Part shown: one piece after another, positions 1 through 11,859 of the stretch | How positions within the stretch are numbered: position 1 is the first letter of the stretch | How the letters are laid out: each line of letters opens with the position of its first letter | NCBI RefSeq assembly: GCF_051020985.1 | Contig: NC_135009.1 | Span: 13,090,606-13,154,605 of the forward strand | DNA length: 64,000 nucleotides | Origin: Nomia melanderi | Lineage: Eukaryota; Arthropoda; Insecta; Hymenoptera; Halictidae | Direction of reading: 5' to 3' | Made by a program: the position numbers and the translations under genes | Notes under the pieces: model-generated | Told to the model about the DNA's origin: nothing | The model's database searches: none | The model's input: the letters and a program-made list of their open reading frames with translations, nothing else

Positions 1-492
1 TTTGATATTTTTTTATAATTCCGACGACGAGAAAGAACGATTGGAGAGAAAGAGAGGTAGAGAGTATAAATGGAGCGTGTATAGAGCGGACTGCTATCTA
101 AAATAGTTCAGGCTAGATGTCGATGTTTGTAGCGGATAAAGAACAAAAAAAAACACAACACAGCATATTGTAATTAAAATTAAAAGTCATTAATATCGAC
201 CGCTTTTTCATTCGTCCATCAGCTCGGTCTTTCGTCCTGCCCTGTTTCAGTCTCTGTCACATAGGTTCCAATGCAAATTTATATTCTAATCCTAACTGAA
301 TCGTAATCATAATTATCGTCAATTATCACCATCAACGATTTCGATCAATTTCAATTCATCCGATTTCCGAATGTCTGTTACAACCCAACGTCCTCTATTA
401 TCGAAATCCTCCAGTTAGAGAACTACCTGATTAAAGGAACAGCTCTTTGCCTCTGAACTTTCTCTTTTCCTTCACTCTCTCTCGAATTTTCG
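1..492. other. 3' flank of the first gene, no gene seen
   Basis: Downstream of the minus-strand gene's stop. The stretch is AT-rich with short A-runs. I see no clear AATAAA on the minus strand, no RNA gene and no coding frame with convincing bias. Confidence 0.4.
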
Positions 493-1694
493 TTATTCGC
501 CGAGCACTTCCCGCCTCTCCGAGGACACCCGTTCCTCGCAGTCCCTGTACAGCACATCGCAATCCTCGTCACGAATCCCAGCCTCGCCGGCGTCCTGCAC
601 CAGACGGTCCCAACCGGAAGTGGGTTTCAGGGATTTCCCCACGCTGCGTCTGAAACGATGCGAATCGCCGACGGCGCCTCCCGTAAATACAGGATCAAAG
701 GGGATTCGATCGGTTTCGAACGTTCGCGGAGATCGTTTGGCACTCACGTCAGGTACTTGGCGAGTATCTTGCCCACGGCGCCGAACGTTCTCGTCAGTTT
801 CCGATTCTCGATGCAGACCGTCCTCTGTATGCAACGCACTCTGGCATCGTCCGTCAGAACGTCCTTTTGATCTGTATTCTGAAACAGGCGGACCACGCGG
901 TTACTTCCCTTGGAAACCGGAAGCTGCTCTTGATCCTCGGTAAGTCCCATAGAAAGTTCATCCTCTACAGCCTACACATGAAACTTGGATGACGATGGAA
1001 GTGTAAATAATCTAAGTTGTACGATGTACTAGAAGATTATTAGAAACACTCAGAATTTGACTGATTAATAGAAAGTACGAGAACATTCTCTCCATTCCTT
1101 ACCGCAGAGTCAAAGTCATAGGAAGCGTACAGATCTCTCTTCTCCCTAGCGGACAGAACGTCCGTCAACACGTCCCGTCGTTTCACGGAGGCCATCGTGT
1201 TCTGTATTATAGCGAACAGCAGCATCAGCCCAATGAAAGTGACGATCAGTAGCTGCTTCGACGACGATCCGACGGGATATTCCATGGAGTGAGCCACCGG
1301 GTACACGTAATTCGGGTGATCGTACACGTACGGCAGATCGCTGCGGTGATTGACGAAAGTCCTCGGCGGAGCTGAAGTTTATAATAGAACCAAGAATCAG
1401 CCGCTTCTCTGATCTGTATCTTTGATCCTCGGGATAATTCAGGGAACGCGGAGGATTACCAGGAAGATAATTGTTCGGATACGCCGGCAGCGGCCGCGCG
1501 AAGGCCTCCGAAGCGTGCGTCACGTCCGTTCGAGGAAAGACTTCGAGTCTGGCTGGTGATTCGGAGTCGTTTCCGGTCGACGGGAACATCATGGTTTTGA
1601 CATCCTGCCCGGTCGTCGTAACCGCGAACGCTACGATCGACAGTGCCTTCGTTGCCAGAAGGAACAACGTCGCCTTTCCGTTCAGTACTCTCAT
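493..1694 (-). CDS. Unrecognised secreted or single-pass membrane protein, four exons
   Basis: Inferred minus-strand gene with coding exons 1460-1694, 1103-1371, 748-971 and 493-649, all joined at GT-AG sites with matching phases (1, 0, 2). It encodes 294 residues. The start ATG (1694) opens a hydrophobic N-terminus (about residues 8-27) resembling a signal peptide. A second hydrophobic stretch at about 118-135 (LLIVTFIGLMLLFAII) is followed by a basic KRR patch, so a type I membrane orientation is possible. The C-terminal part has two cysteine pairs, RCIQRTVC (215, 221) and DCDVLYRDC (273, 280), probably a small disulphide-bonded or membrane-proximal domain. Exon 3 could alternatively begin at 935, shortening the protein by 12 residues; 971 is preferred because its TAG acceptor has a better pyrimidine tract. 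I do not recognise the family. The junctions are inferred, but four consecutive phase-consistent exons make a real gene likely. Confidence 0.72.
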
Positions 1695-4082
1695 CGTTGG
1701 TACTTTCGTCGGTTCGACGATTCACCGTGTGCAACTCTGACCGTTTTATTTATGCTTGTATATACGTTTGCTTATCGATTTACTTGTGCTTCGTACTCGC
1801 GTGTACTTGAACTTTATAGTTTTCATTCGTCGCAGACTATCCGGGATTGACAGAACTATAACGCAGCACTGAAGGTTCGACTGGCTGCGCCTAGATCTTA
1901 AGAAGCTCAACAGAAAAGCGCGTTCGTGACGCGCAGCGCGTCGATTCGATCCGGACGAGCCGGCGAAGAAACTGCTGGCAATTTTGGAAATTGCGCCGAT
2001 CATTCGGCTCGCTGAGCCGTCCCGCGGTGAAAATGTCCCGTTCCATTCTCCGCGCGGCCCGTAAACCACTCCCTAATGGCCGCGCGCCGAGTTCACCGCG
2101 AATCTTCCGCCGCTCCTCAGCGCGGCACGTCATTTCACGCGCGAGGAAAAAACCTCGCGTGGACTCGTCGCTGGGAGATCCAGTCGACTTTCTCTTCGGT
2201 ACTTTTCCGAAAGGCGAAGGGAATTTCGTGCTTTTAACGGGTGACCTTTTTCAGCCGTTTTCTGGATAAAATTCGATAACCCTTCGCACTCGAAACTTTT
2301 TCTCATTGGTATTACCAGAAATTCCAAGCAATTTTAATAGAAAAAGAATATTAAAGGTCATAGATGTATTTCATTGTTTTTTATCGATTATAGATATAAA
2401 TGTTATAACATATTTAATAATAAAGTTTCACAGTTTGTAATGGTAAATTTTAAATGCTCCGGAGCCCTCGAGTTCAAAGAGTTATGAATGATGGAAAACA
2501 ATGCTTCGCACGAAAGTTGTGAGGTATAGAGGGAAACATACGGAAATTATTTTTTTGTTACATTTAAGGGAATGTTATGAAGTTTTTCCAATGATGATAG
2601 ATACTTTGTTCGATTCTAACGTTATGTACATAGAAAAGCGGAATATATTTGCACAAAATTGTTAGTTTTGAGATAAAATCAGTTTGTATAGTAGGACTAG
2701 TAGTAACACATTGATAATCTTCAATTTTCGTTACCCGAATTTCAGGGTTTCGTCCACAGCCACGCTGTTAAATGCGAGCCATTCATTTGGTGAAGTGGTT
2801 GGCTCCGCAAACATGGAAAAATTCGATTGCACGACACAGGCAATCATTGCACTGTTTTAGTAAAACTCGCTAGTCACCTTCATAGATATCTATCCGACAA
2901 TCGGAAAAATTTGTCCAATCATCAATTGATTGGTGAAAAACAGGATCCAGTATAAAAATGAAATACAAAAACTTTCAAAGAAGATAGTAAATTTTGAAAG
3001 TGACTATTATCGAGAGAAACGTCTTAAAAATTCACACTGGATGATATTCTCGCAACCAGCATAAAGAATCTCCCATAAATCAAGCAAAGCTTATCCCAAT
3101 ATTCCATATACCCAGACACAATACAAGATTCCCTATCAACTATCAATCCTTCGACCGCCAGTTATAAATCGAATAAAACTGAGAAGACGTTATATCACAA
3201 TCTATAATCTAAGTTACAAATAAACAGAAAACATGAAAAATTCCACATTTATCGCCATTAAAAACAAAGAATCGCTCGACACTTCAGACAAATTTCCAGC
3301 CACTCTAAGGGTTAACTTCCATAATTACTGCTAATCAAACGGTAACAGTTGCCCGTCGAGCGCAAAAGGTTAAACATCGAGCATTCCCGTCGGCCAATAC
3401 ACAGACTAGCAAAAGTGTAGACACAGCAGCCTTCAGCCATTTATTCACCGAAACATCGGTCCATTCGGACACGCGTCCAGCAGCCTCGACGATCGCGTCG
3501 AGACGCGAAAATTCTCCGCCCCCGCGTGTGTACCCGAGAACAAAGGGTCGCCCGATTTCCAGCGCGCGCTCGAAAAAAGAGGGAAAACCGTGTTTGATGT
3601 AAATGTTCGAACAACGGCCTGGCTAGGGGCGGTGGCGGGGGTTGGGCAAATCGGTTGGTTAGGCCGGCTGCTGGATCCAAGGGGTTGCTATGGCGATGGG
3701 ACGGTGGCCGCCGGTAACGAGGGGCGGCGGAGGGCTGTTGCCTGGAGGGTTCGTCTGTCTGGAGCCCTTCTAAAGGGGATGACGTTCTTCGCTCTGTCTA
3801 TCTGTCTGTCTGGCTGGCTGGCCGCTCGTTTTGCTGCCAGTCAGCTGTTTTGTCGCGGCTCGCGTTTCCTCGACTGTCTCCTCACTGGGCCGGGTCAACC
3901 TGTTCTTCGTTCTGTTTCGAAAGTTCGTTAGCCCCTCGATGGGCGTTCGATCGCGAATCCCTTCGCGAGTCACTCGCTCGAACTTATCTCTTTTAGCGGC
4001 AGCAAATCGTTTTGGTTCATTCGAGTTTCCTTTGAAGTTGCGTTCTCGTAGATTGTGTCGTGTATTTTGAGTATATTGTAGG
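1695..4082. other. Intergenic DNA with two GC-rich blocks
   Basis: The stretch at about 1740-2300 lies just upstream of the minus-strand gene and is CpG-rich, so it may be its promoter or 5' UTR. From 2340 to 3430 it is AT-rich with nothing recognisable. A second GC-rich, CTGTCTG-containing block runs from about 3430 to 4030. The short open frames here lack codon bias and recognisable motifs. Confidence 0.35.
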
Positions 4083-4276
4083 TTAACACGATCGCCGCAC
4101 GATTTGAGAGAGCAAAATACACAGAATGGAAAAAATGCAATATCAGATCATTTGACTGAATTGGATTATCGTTGCACGTTCATCGAACTGAATGTCGCCA
4201 TATTAGATAACATTATTTATAATATAGAAATGTTTGCGAATCATCGTTTAATTGAGGGAATTATAGTAATTCGATC
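4083..4276. mobile_element. TTAA-bounded MITE-like repeat, family G (copy 1)
   Basis: Starts at TTAACACG and matches the element at 52192-52420 over most of its length: shared blocks include GAATTGGATTAT, ATTATTTATAATATAGAAATG and TAATTCG. It has no coding capacity. The 3' end is unclear. Confidence 0.5.
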
Positions 4277-5505
4277 TGCTTGTTATGTATATAGCAGGTC
4301 TTGAAAATTAGTGGCGATTATTACTGGAGATTAAAATGATTACTGGTATTGCAAGAATAACGTGTATAAAGGTTGAAGGCTACATTTTCTTGTATGAGTT
4401 TTGTGTTGTTTTATCCGAGTGTCATGATTATTAAGGTGAATAGTAGTCAATTAGTGAATGTAGCAATTAGTAGTCGAGGAAGTTTATAGGAGGTAAGGGT
4501 TGAACAAGATTTTCTGGAATACTGTTTTCATTTGGATCACTTTTCGACCGGAACTTCACGACACCCTTAACGGTCGGCGTCGCGGTTGGTTAAAATAAAG
4601 TTCGGCAACTCCCACGGCAGTCTTGAAACAATTGAGTTCTATGCCCGGTTCCACTAGAAAAGTATTACGTCCCCGGGAGATTAATGGGACGCGATCCTCG
4701 GGGACTCGCCGGAACTTTCGAGGAGAGTAATAGCGATCTTTCTCACTTCTCGACGTCGCTGTTGCGGCTGGACCGCAGTCTCAGCCCTATGAAAATTACA
4801 TTTGACTAGTGACTTCGTTTCCTCGATCAACTTACAGACAATCTCGTTTTTCATTAGCATAATATCAGGTTTATTCGAGTTTGTATGATTTACTTTGATC
4901 ATTTGTGCTGTTGCGATGGACCGACACTGATGCTTCGAACATTCATCTAGATTGATATTTCGAACGACGGAGAAGATAAACAATAAGTCTATCAAGGGAA
5001 AAATGCGGAGGAATAATTAATACACCTTTTGAAATTCTTATAAATCAATATTCTGTTGAAAATCAATTAACTCACGTTCCGACAAATTCTACCATAACCT
5101 CACTTTAACAACTTTATTCTTAACCACCTTTTATCTTCTAATTAATAGTCCCTGTCAACGCAGTATCCACTCGCAATAAAGATTTAAAATCACTTGGTTC
5201 GCTGTAACAAAATTATAAAGTCTTATAGACGACGTTAAATATTGACATGAAACAGCTTCATCCCTTAATGCACGCATTCCCCATTAGTACATTTATATAT
5301 ACATCTCAAAGAATGTTTACATCTCATCGAAAAATATTATAGATAACCAATTCGTATGAAGTTTAATATTTTTCAAATATTGTCATAATCAGCGAAGTTG
5401 TACAGCTAAGTGTCTTCATATAAAAACGAGATTTCACACATTTTAACATTTTCCAATGAGTGATACGCGACATTTTTAGACGAACTGAATGATAGAACAT
5501 ACAAG
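4277..5505. other. Intergenic DNA, fragment of repeat family E only
   Basis: No gene seen. About 5330-5450 contains the GAAGTTG, GCTAAGTGTCTTCATATAAAAACGAG block that is shared with the family E element at 36.3-36.5 kb, so it is probably a degraded copy. The rest is AT-rich unique sequence. Confidence 0.35.
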
Positions 5506-5759
5506 TTAAGCAACAAAGTTGTTTCTATATTTCACTTGTTTATGAATTGTAGGCTCCAATATTGCACCAGTTATAATATTAAACATTTCAATGAATCTTA
5601 AAGAAACTACCCTAAAATTATTAGATCCTCCACACATCCAAATTTTGTAAAGAAGGAAAATAAAAGATCGAAGAAATGTTATAGCATTCCTCATTTTCGC
5701 TAGGAAAACTATAAAAATTAGTTGCAGTTGCTGATAGATTACAGAGTTCAAAGGGTTAA
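5506..5759 (-). mobile_element. TTAA-bounded MITE-like repeat, family A
   Basis: Reverse-orientation member of family A at the level of its interior: GCAACTGCAACTAA, AAATGCTATAACATT, AAATCTAATAATTT and GAGTTCAAAGGGTTAA are shared with the copies at 7669-7903 and 16924-17173. It ends in GAGTTCAAAGGGTTAA on the plus strand and is bounded by TTAA at 5506-5509 and 5756-5759. It is non-coding. The last TTAA is also the first TTAA of the next element. Confidence 0.6.
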
Positions 5760-5967
5760 CACTAAAACTACCGAGCAGATAAATTGACGTTTTGAAATTC
5801 GTGTATAGAAGCTATAAAAGTGCATCTATTGGAACTGTGGCGATATCACATCAGTTTGCGCATTACTAAACTAATTTCTTTAATAATTTCTCAGAAAAAC
5901 AATCTTTTGTAATAATTGCAAAAAGGAATCACGGTCATTTGGACCCATCTGGTAGTTTTAGCGTTAA
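5756..5967 (+). mobile_element. TTAA-bounded MITE-like repeat, family C
   Basis: TTAACACTAAAACTACCGAG at the left, GGTAGTTTTAGCGTTAA at the right: imperfect terminal inverted repeats with TTAA at both ends. The interior (AATTTCT, TAATAATT, TCTCAGA) matches copies at 13.97, 30.17 and 34.21 kb. It is directly abutted to a family A copy and shares one TTAA with it. No coding capacity. Confidence 0.6.
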
Positions 5968-7195
5968 TATTGCGCGAGGGATTTTATAATTTTGGTATAT
6001 CGAGTCGAATGCTGAGCGAGAGTCACCTCCCGAGTGCAAAGGGTTAAAATAGTAAACGCCGATAGTTCCACTATAAAATGGACACCCAGTTTCACCAGGA
6101 ACTCCGGTCTCGCCGACATGCCAGGCCACTTCTAACAGCGACTTCTCGCAACGTAGGTTCTACCCTAGATGCGACGCGTTTCCCTTAAGCAGCGAGGCGT
6201 GCATTATCCTTGGGATCGCCGGCGCTTCTTTTAAACGGGCTCGGTAAAATGGAACGTCTATGTACCCTGGATTATAAATAGCCACTTTGCGGTACACTTT
6301 TTTTTTATAGACCGGAGATGACACGCAGCCCCGCGTGCCCCGACGAGACATTCTGCTGGACCATCGGGGACAGCTGACTCTTTTCTCTTTCACCCCATCG
6401 CGAGGATCTGCGACTCGTTTAAATTGTTCACGGATTAATCCGTTAACTTCGTTCTGAATATCCTCAGTTGTCACTGTAATCATTGGTCTAATTGATTCGA
6501 ATAACTAATCTAACATCTTTCAACTTCGAAGAAATTGATCATGAAGATCAACCCCTATTTCATCGAACCTTCGTTCCCTAGAATCACCTCGATTAGTCGC
6601 AATATTTGTAACATTCGACATTTCGTCTCTAAAGAAAATTAAATTAGTCTTATTGCAAAACCATAATGAACGCTGCAAGATTAAGGTAACATGTTCGTAA
6701 GAATTTTGAGCTGCAAGAATAGAAAAAATGCAAGTTCAGTTCTTCGATAGTTAAAGTGCAGTTTGAAAAAGTTAAGGCTATATAGAATTGAATGCATAAA
6801 AATGTGGCTTATAAATATGAACGTTATAGCATCCAAGTCATTTGGCATCAATGAAGATGAATGCTATAGCACTCACGTCCGCGAACGTGTTAAGATTCTT
6901 TCCTCTAATATTGACTCGCGTTAACCGCTGCCTTATATCAGTCTCGAGACGAAGATTCCAAATAGAGTCCAAGAATATTACTCGATCTTATTCAATCCTA
7001 ATTGAATATTACTCTCGTGTTATACTATAGTACAATTACCATACTCTTCTCCCAATAATTACCCAATAGTAAACTTTGTATCCATCGGTCGACAAAGAAA
7101 CCATAAATCAACGGATTAGTCGCTTCATCGAGCGATTCACGCGAAACGCGACTACTAATCTCGCACCTTCTACCTTCCGAACTCTATTCCACACA
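5968..7195. other. Intergenic DNA, no feature seen
   Basis: AT-rich to mixed composition. Short open frames exist on both strands, but none shows codon bias, a domain or a plausible exon chain. Confidence 0.35.
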
Positions 7196-7500
7196 TTAAC
7201 TCTTTGAGGTTAGGTGGGTTAAAAAGTGCCCCTTGCTTTACTTACCTTTCTATGCGTGGTGGAATATATTTTAACCTCGAAAAGTTGTAGTTACCGATAG
7301 TCATACAGTTTCAACATTAAATATTAGATTTCATAATTTTACTGCGTATTCTGCGTTTTATTCTCATTCATTGAATTGTGCATCAATTCTTATTATCTGA
7401 TTAACCAGTTCTTCAATTTCAGGGTAGTTTCTTTGATTCGTTAAAATATTTGATATTATAACCGGTGCAGCAGTGGAGCCTACTGAGTTCAAAGGGTTAA
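7196..7500 (+). mobile_element. Partial family A repeat
   Basis: The right end, about 7415-7500, matches the right end of family A closely (TTGATTCGTTAAAATATTTG, ATATTATAACCGGTGCA, GAGTTCAAAGGGTTAA). The left part to TTAACTCTTTGAGG at 7196 is only weakly similar, so the element may be rearranged. Confidence 0.45.
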
Positions 7501-7668
7501 GAGTAAACGAAACATTCACTTTGTCTAAAGAGAATTGTATATGCGTTGACAATGTCAACCGGTGCTACATTCACAAATGTAAACTAACCTTTAGCAGTCT
7601 ACAAAATTTTTTATTCTGAACGTCTATTATTTTCCGAGGACACCTTGACGATACTGTTTGGCGCAGAA

Positions 7669-7903
7669 TTAACCTTTAGCACTGCAGGTTGCTTTGTAAT
7701 CTATCAGCAACTGCAACTAATTTTTATGGTATCCCCAGTGAAAATGAAAAATGCTATAACATTCCTTCGATCTATTTTCCTACTCAGTACAAAATCTGGA
7801 CATGTGGAAAATCTAATAATTTCAGGGTAGCTTCTTTGATTCGTTAAAATATTTGATATTACAACCGGTGCAATAGTAGATCCTGCAGAGTTCAAAGGGT
7901 TAA
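7669..7903 (+). mobile_element. TTAA-bounded MITE-like repeat, family A
   Basis: 235-bp copy running from TTAACCTTTAGCACTGCAGG to GAGTTCAAAGGGTTAA. It is extensively similar to 16924-17173 and, inverted, to 5506-5759. It has no open frame of note, so it is a non-autonomous element. Confidence 0.6.
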
Positions 7904-8683
7904 GTCGTTCCCCGAGCCTGCAGCAGACGCGGCGGCGTCGAAAAGATCATCGAGATGAATCTCCGCCGGTTTATTGCGAACAATAAAACTCCCTCTATCT
8001 CCGTCCGGTGTCTCCTTTTTTTCTCCTTTCGCTAGAGGCGGCCACGTATCGGGGTCACATCGATAGACACGCCGCCGCGTGAGCGAGCCGCGCGCGGTTT
8101 CGCGCGAACGCGACGCTAGGCGAGCCGCGGCGAGGCGAGGCGAGGCGAGGCGGACATTTATATTTTTAGCCGGCTTTTTGCAGCGACGCCCTACGGATCG
8201 GACACCTTGCTCGCCCCGGCGTAGCGTCTCTCTTTCTTCTCTATCTCTTTTTTTTCCCTCCCCGCCTCTTTTCTTTTTTTATATCACGGTCCAATCGAAA
8301 CCGGCCAGCCCGCAATCAGAGCTTCGTTAGGTGTCCTTTATGCGAGGGCCGACAGCGACGCAGTTCGACGCCACCCCCGCGAATCCGGGGTCGCCGTCGG
8401 ATCCGTTTCGCGAACGAAAATGCCTCTCGTTGTTCCAGCTGCGAGTACATAATTCCGTTTCGTTTATTCGTCCTCGACGAATTGGGTCACGCGTGGCTCG
8501 GTGTAACGCAGCTTTATAACCGGTCCGACTGAATTTTAAGAATTCCGCGGAATGGAATGAAACGACGCCGATGCGAACGCAGTCGGCCCTTTAACGACAC
8601 GGTTAACCGGCTCGCTGTTGCTCGATATCGTTTTATTAACACGCTCCCTGCCGCGTGGGGCGTGTACGTTCTTCATTTTTTTC
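7904..8683. other. CpG-rich block, no gene seen
   Basis: About 7905-8530 is GC- and CpG-rich with GAGGC repeats and pyrimidine tracts. It could be a promoter or a non-coding exon of something not visible here. No frame shows a recognisable protein. Confidence 0.3.
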
Positions 8684-8757
8684 AATTCTTCATTTTACAA
8701 TGATAATACCAAATTTCGTTCAAGCCGTTTGGTATTATCATTGTAAAATGGAGAATT
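8684..8757. repeat. Perfect hairpin, 23-bp arms
   Basis: The left arm, 8691-8713 (CATTTTACAATGATAATACC then AAA), is the exact reverse complement of 8728-8750, separated by a 14-nt loop. The stem extends a further 7 bp with one mismatch (AATTCTT against GAGAATT). It may be a folded RNA, the core of a small inverted-repeat element, or a replication relic. No known miRNA seed was recognised. Confidence 0.75.
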
Positions 8758-9900
8758 TTTTAAAAATTCCTTATGCAGTCAATTATGGGCATCTTAATAT
8801 TGCTGATGCGCTCATTTGATCGTGGCGTGGTGGACAATTTTTTTTACTGCGATTTGTTTTAACGTTAAAAATGCGGTTCCCAATCGGCAAGAAACTATAC
8901 TGTAAAAGTTGCAACATTCTGGAATAATCGTGTGGATACACCACATTTATGTTTGCCATGTTTTAACAAAGTTCACCGTAGTATCCCTTCCTGATCATGT
9001 ACAAACTTGTCACATAAATATAATATTAAATATATTTCAACTAAAATGTTTTATTTTAAACTAATATAGACATCATAAAGAGATATTATGTGCGAGGATG
9101 CGACTCGCTCGATAGTTCTACCAGGTACTTGTTAAACTAATTCCTAGAAAAATTAATTTATTGGTTTGTTCTGTTATGAGAGTTATAGAACGATCACTGA
9201 TGTGACTGTATTAATTAATGAGTTACAATTTCTAAAAGAAGATATACAGATTAAATACTACTTTTAACTTTACAATCTACTAATCACTAAAATTAATAAC
9301 AACCAACTTAATATATATATCATAATAACATCATACTTTACTATTAACTCGTGTTAATTGACAGATTATAAAGTTAAGAGAACCGTCGCATTTAATCTAG
9401 AGCAAGTCCGTTCTCATTCGAAGATTATAAGTATCCAACAACTGCGATCGGCTCCCGGATAAGTCCGAACGGTATTAAAGGGCACGATAAAGAGGTCGAG
9501 CTTCGACACACATTTCGCGCGATACAGATACGATTCCGCGTTCCGTAAATATCGCGTGAGATTCCACGTTTCGGTTGTCTTTTTTCGTCCCGACGCGAAA
9601 GTTCGCCGTGCGAGCCGGCGTGGATCGCAAGGGCGCAGTTACTGGGCGCGTGAATTAATGGACAATCCGTGTTCGCCGCGTCTCGCGCGGATCGACGGAG
9701 TGTTGGCCCCTGCGCTCGTTAAACCTCGGACACAAGAAACACCGAGGCTTTTTGCGGAACCACGGTCGATGTGTACGCCGCTTAATTAATTGGAGGGTTC
9801 TTCGTATCGCGTCCGACCCGCGACGGGCTTTACTACTTGCTGGCACGCAACCAGCACTCGTGCTTCGTCCTCGAGCTGCTCGCGCGACGAATACAGTGAT
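8758..9900. other. Intergenic DNA, no feature seen
   Basis: AT-rich from about 8900 to 9420, then more GC-rich to about 9900. No RNA gene or coding exon could be supported. Confidence 0.3.
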
Positions 9901-9904
9901 TCCT

Positions 9905-10700
9905 CGATTATCCGAACCATGGTTATTCTAATTTTCAATTGTACGGACCTTGGTTACTCGAATGTTTTATTGCCTTAATTCTGGATTATTTGAACCTTCG
10001 ATTACTTGAATTTTCGGTTATCTAATTTCTCGATTCTGTAACCTTTCAATTGATTTCTGAATTATCCGAATTATCAATTCTCCAATTTTTCAATCATCCG
10101 AGTTCTCAATCATCCAAATTTTCAATCGTCCCAACTCTCGATTATCCGAATACTCACTTCTCCAGTTTTTCAATTGTCCGAATTCTCAATCGGCCGAATT
10201 CTGAATTATTCCAGTTTTCAATTCTACGAATTCTGAATTATTCGAATTTTCAGTTCTCTAGTTTTCAATTCTACGAATTCTGAATTATCCGAACGATCAA
10301 TTCTCCAATGCTTCAATCATCCGAGTTCTCAATTATCCAAATTTTCAATTGTCCCAACTCTTAATTATCCGAATGCTCACTTCCCCAGTTTCTTAATTGT
10401 CCGGATTCTCAATCGGCCAAATTCTGAATTATTCGAATTTTCAGTTCTCTAGTTTTCAATTCTACGAATTCTGAATTATCCGAACGATCAATTCTCCAAT
10501 GCTTCAATGATTCGAGTTCTCAATTGTCCAAAGTTTCAATTTCCCCAACTCTCAATTATTTGAATGCTCACTTCTCCAGTTTCTCAATTGTCCGAACTCA
10601 CAATTATCCAAAGTTTCAACTCTTCAATGTTCCAACTGTCCCTATCCTCAATTATCCAAATTTTCAATCGTCCGAACTCAAATTCCCGACCGTTCAAAGC
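9905..10700. repeat. Degenerate minisatellite with about 200-213 bp higher-order period
   Basis: Repeated short modules of the type CAATTNTCCGAATTCTCAATT (about 14-15 bp). A larger unit beginning CAATTCTCCAAT recurs at 10075, 10288 and 10489, giving periods of 213 and 201 bp. Open frames across it are repeat artefacts. Related sequence recurs at 11551-11680 and 12530-13050. Confidence 0.75.
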
Positions 10701-11321
10701 AGTGACACGTTCGCAGAAAATGTTCCACTTCGTCCACGAATTACGGCACGTCTATTAGTCCACTCTAAATACCAGCCGCAACGAACCGACGAAACAGCAA
10801 ATAAACTCGATCGGAACGCAACAAAAAGACACGCGTTACAGCCTCAAAAGTAATGGAACTTTCTCGTTCAACGTGACTCCCGAGAGTCTCGACTAAACTC
10901 CATGCATTCTAACGCGAAGCGTTAATTGTTAATCGGATTCCGAACGAGGGAACACCTGGAACAGCGTAAATCTTCGTCGCCGGACAATCGAGACGTTGCC
11001 GTTCGCTCCTGAGTAGCGACGAACGCGTCGGGTTCGGGTATTAATGGAATACATGTATCCAGAAATGCATCGCGGAGGATCGATTCGGGTCAGGTGGCTT
11101 GAGAGATCGTTTAACCACTCGCGCTGGAAAGACGTGCCACGCACGTCGAGACGTTTCCATCCGAAAATTCTCAATGATGTCTTTCACACATTGATAATCT
11201 TGTTGCTTTACGCCTATTAAATTACTTCGAAATGTATCGCTCTATACAGAACGATTAACAAACGAAATAACTGTACGTATTATAATGTTACTATAGTATA
11301 AATAATGAAAGGGTGGATCTT
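10701..11321. other. Intergenic DNA, no feature seen
   Basis: Mixed composition between the minisatellite and a duplicated segment. No gene or RNA could be supported. Confidence 0.3.
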
Positions 11322-11550
11322 GAATGTCTAGATTTAGTATACATACAAATTGCTAACGAGAACAATGTTTCATTTGAACTTAACGCAACTCAATGGCACT
11401 TAACCTACAATATCGTGTCAGACTCGCGATGACAATTTTAAACTGAATTTGAGAGACCTGTTATTTATTATTTTTAAATATAAATTAAATATTACTTTCC
11501 TACTATCAATCGTTAACCTTTGGAGTAAACATAGATCAACCCTTTGACAC
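11322..11550 (+). repeat. Dispersed duplicate of 36601-36860
   Basis: About 215 bp with high similarity to 36601-36852: shared runs include CTAGATTTAGTATAC, GAGAACAATGTTTCATTTG and CTATCAATCGTTAACCTTTG. It leads into a family B element in both places. Non-coding. Confidence 0.7.
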
Positions 11551-11859
11551 TATTATTTATTCGAATTTTCAATTCTGCAATTTTTCAGTTCAATGAATTT
11601 TGAATTATCCGAATGATCAATTCTCCAATTTTCCAATCATCTGAGTTTTCAATTATCCAAATTTTCAATCGTCCCGACCCTCGAGGGGTGACTCTCAGTC
11701 ATTTGATTTGATACAACAAGATTAAAGTGTTATATATAATATTAAGTTTTGTATAATGCATCAATATGTGAAATATTTATTCTATATGTTTTCTATGTGT
11801 CATCTATATTTCATTGAAAAATATCGAAGAGTTCCAGAAAGCTCGTGGCAAAGGGTTAA
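11538..11859 (+). mobile_element. Family B MITE-like repeat interrupted by minisatellite
   Basis: The left end AACCCTTTGACAC and the continuing CTCGAGGGGTGACTCTCAGT are split by 130 bp of the CAATTNTCCGAA-type minisatellite (11551-11680). The right end is GGCAAAGGGTTAA at 11847-11859. The equivalent copy at 36.85 kb lacks the insertion. Confidence 0.6.
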
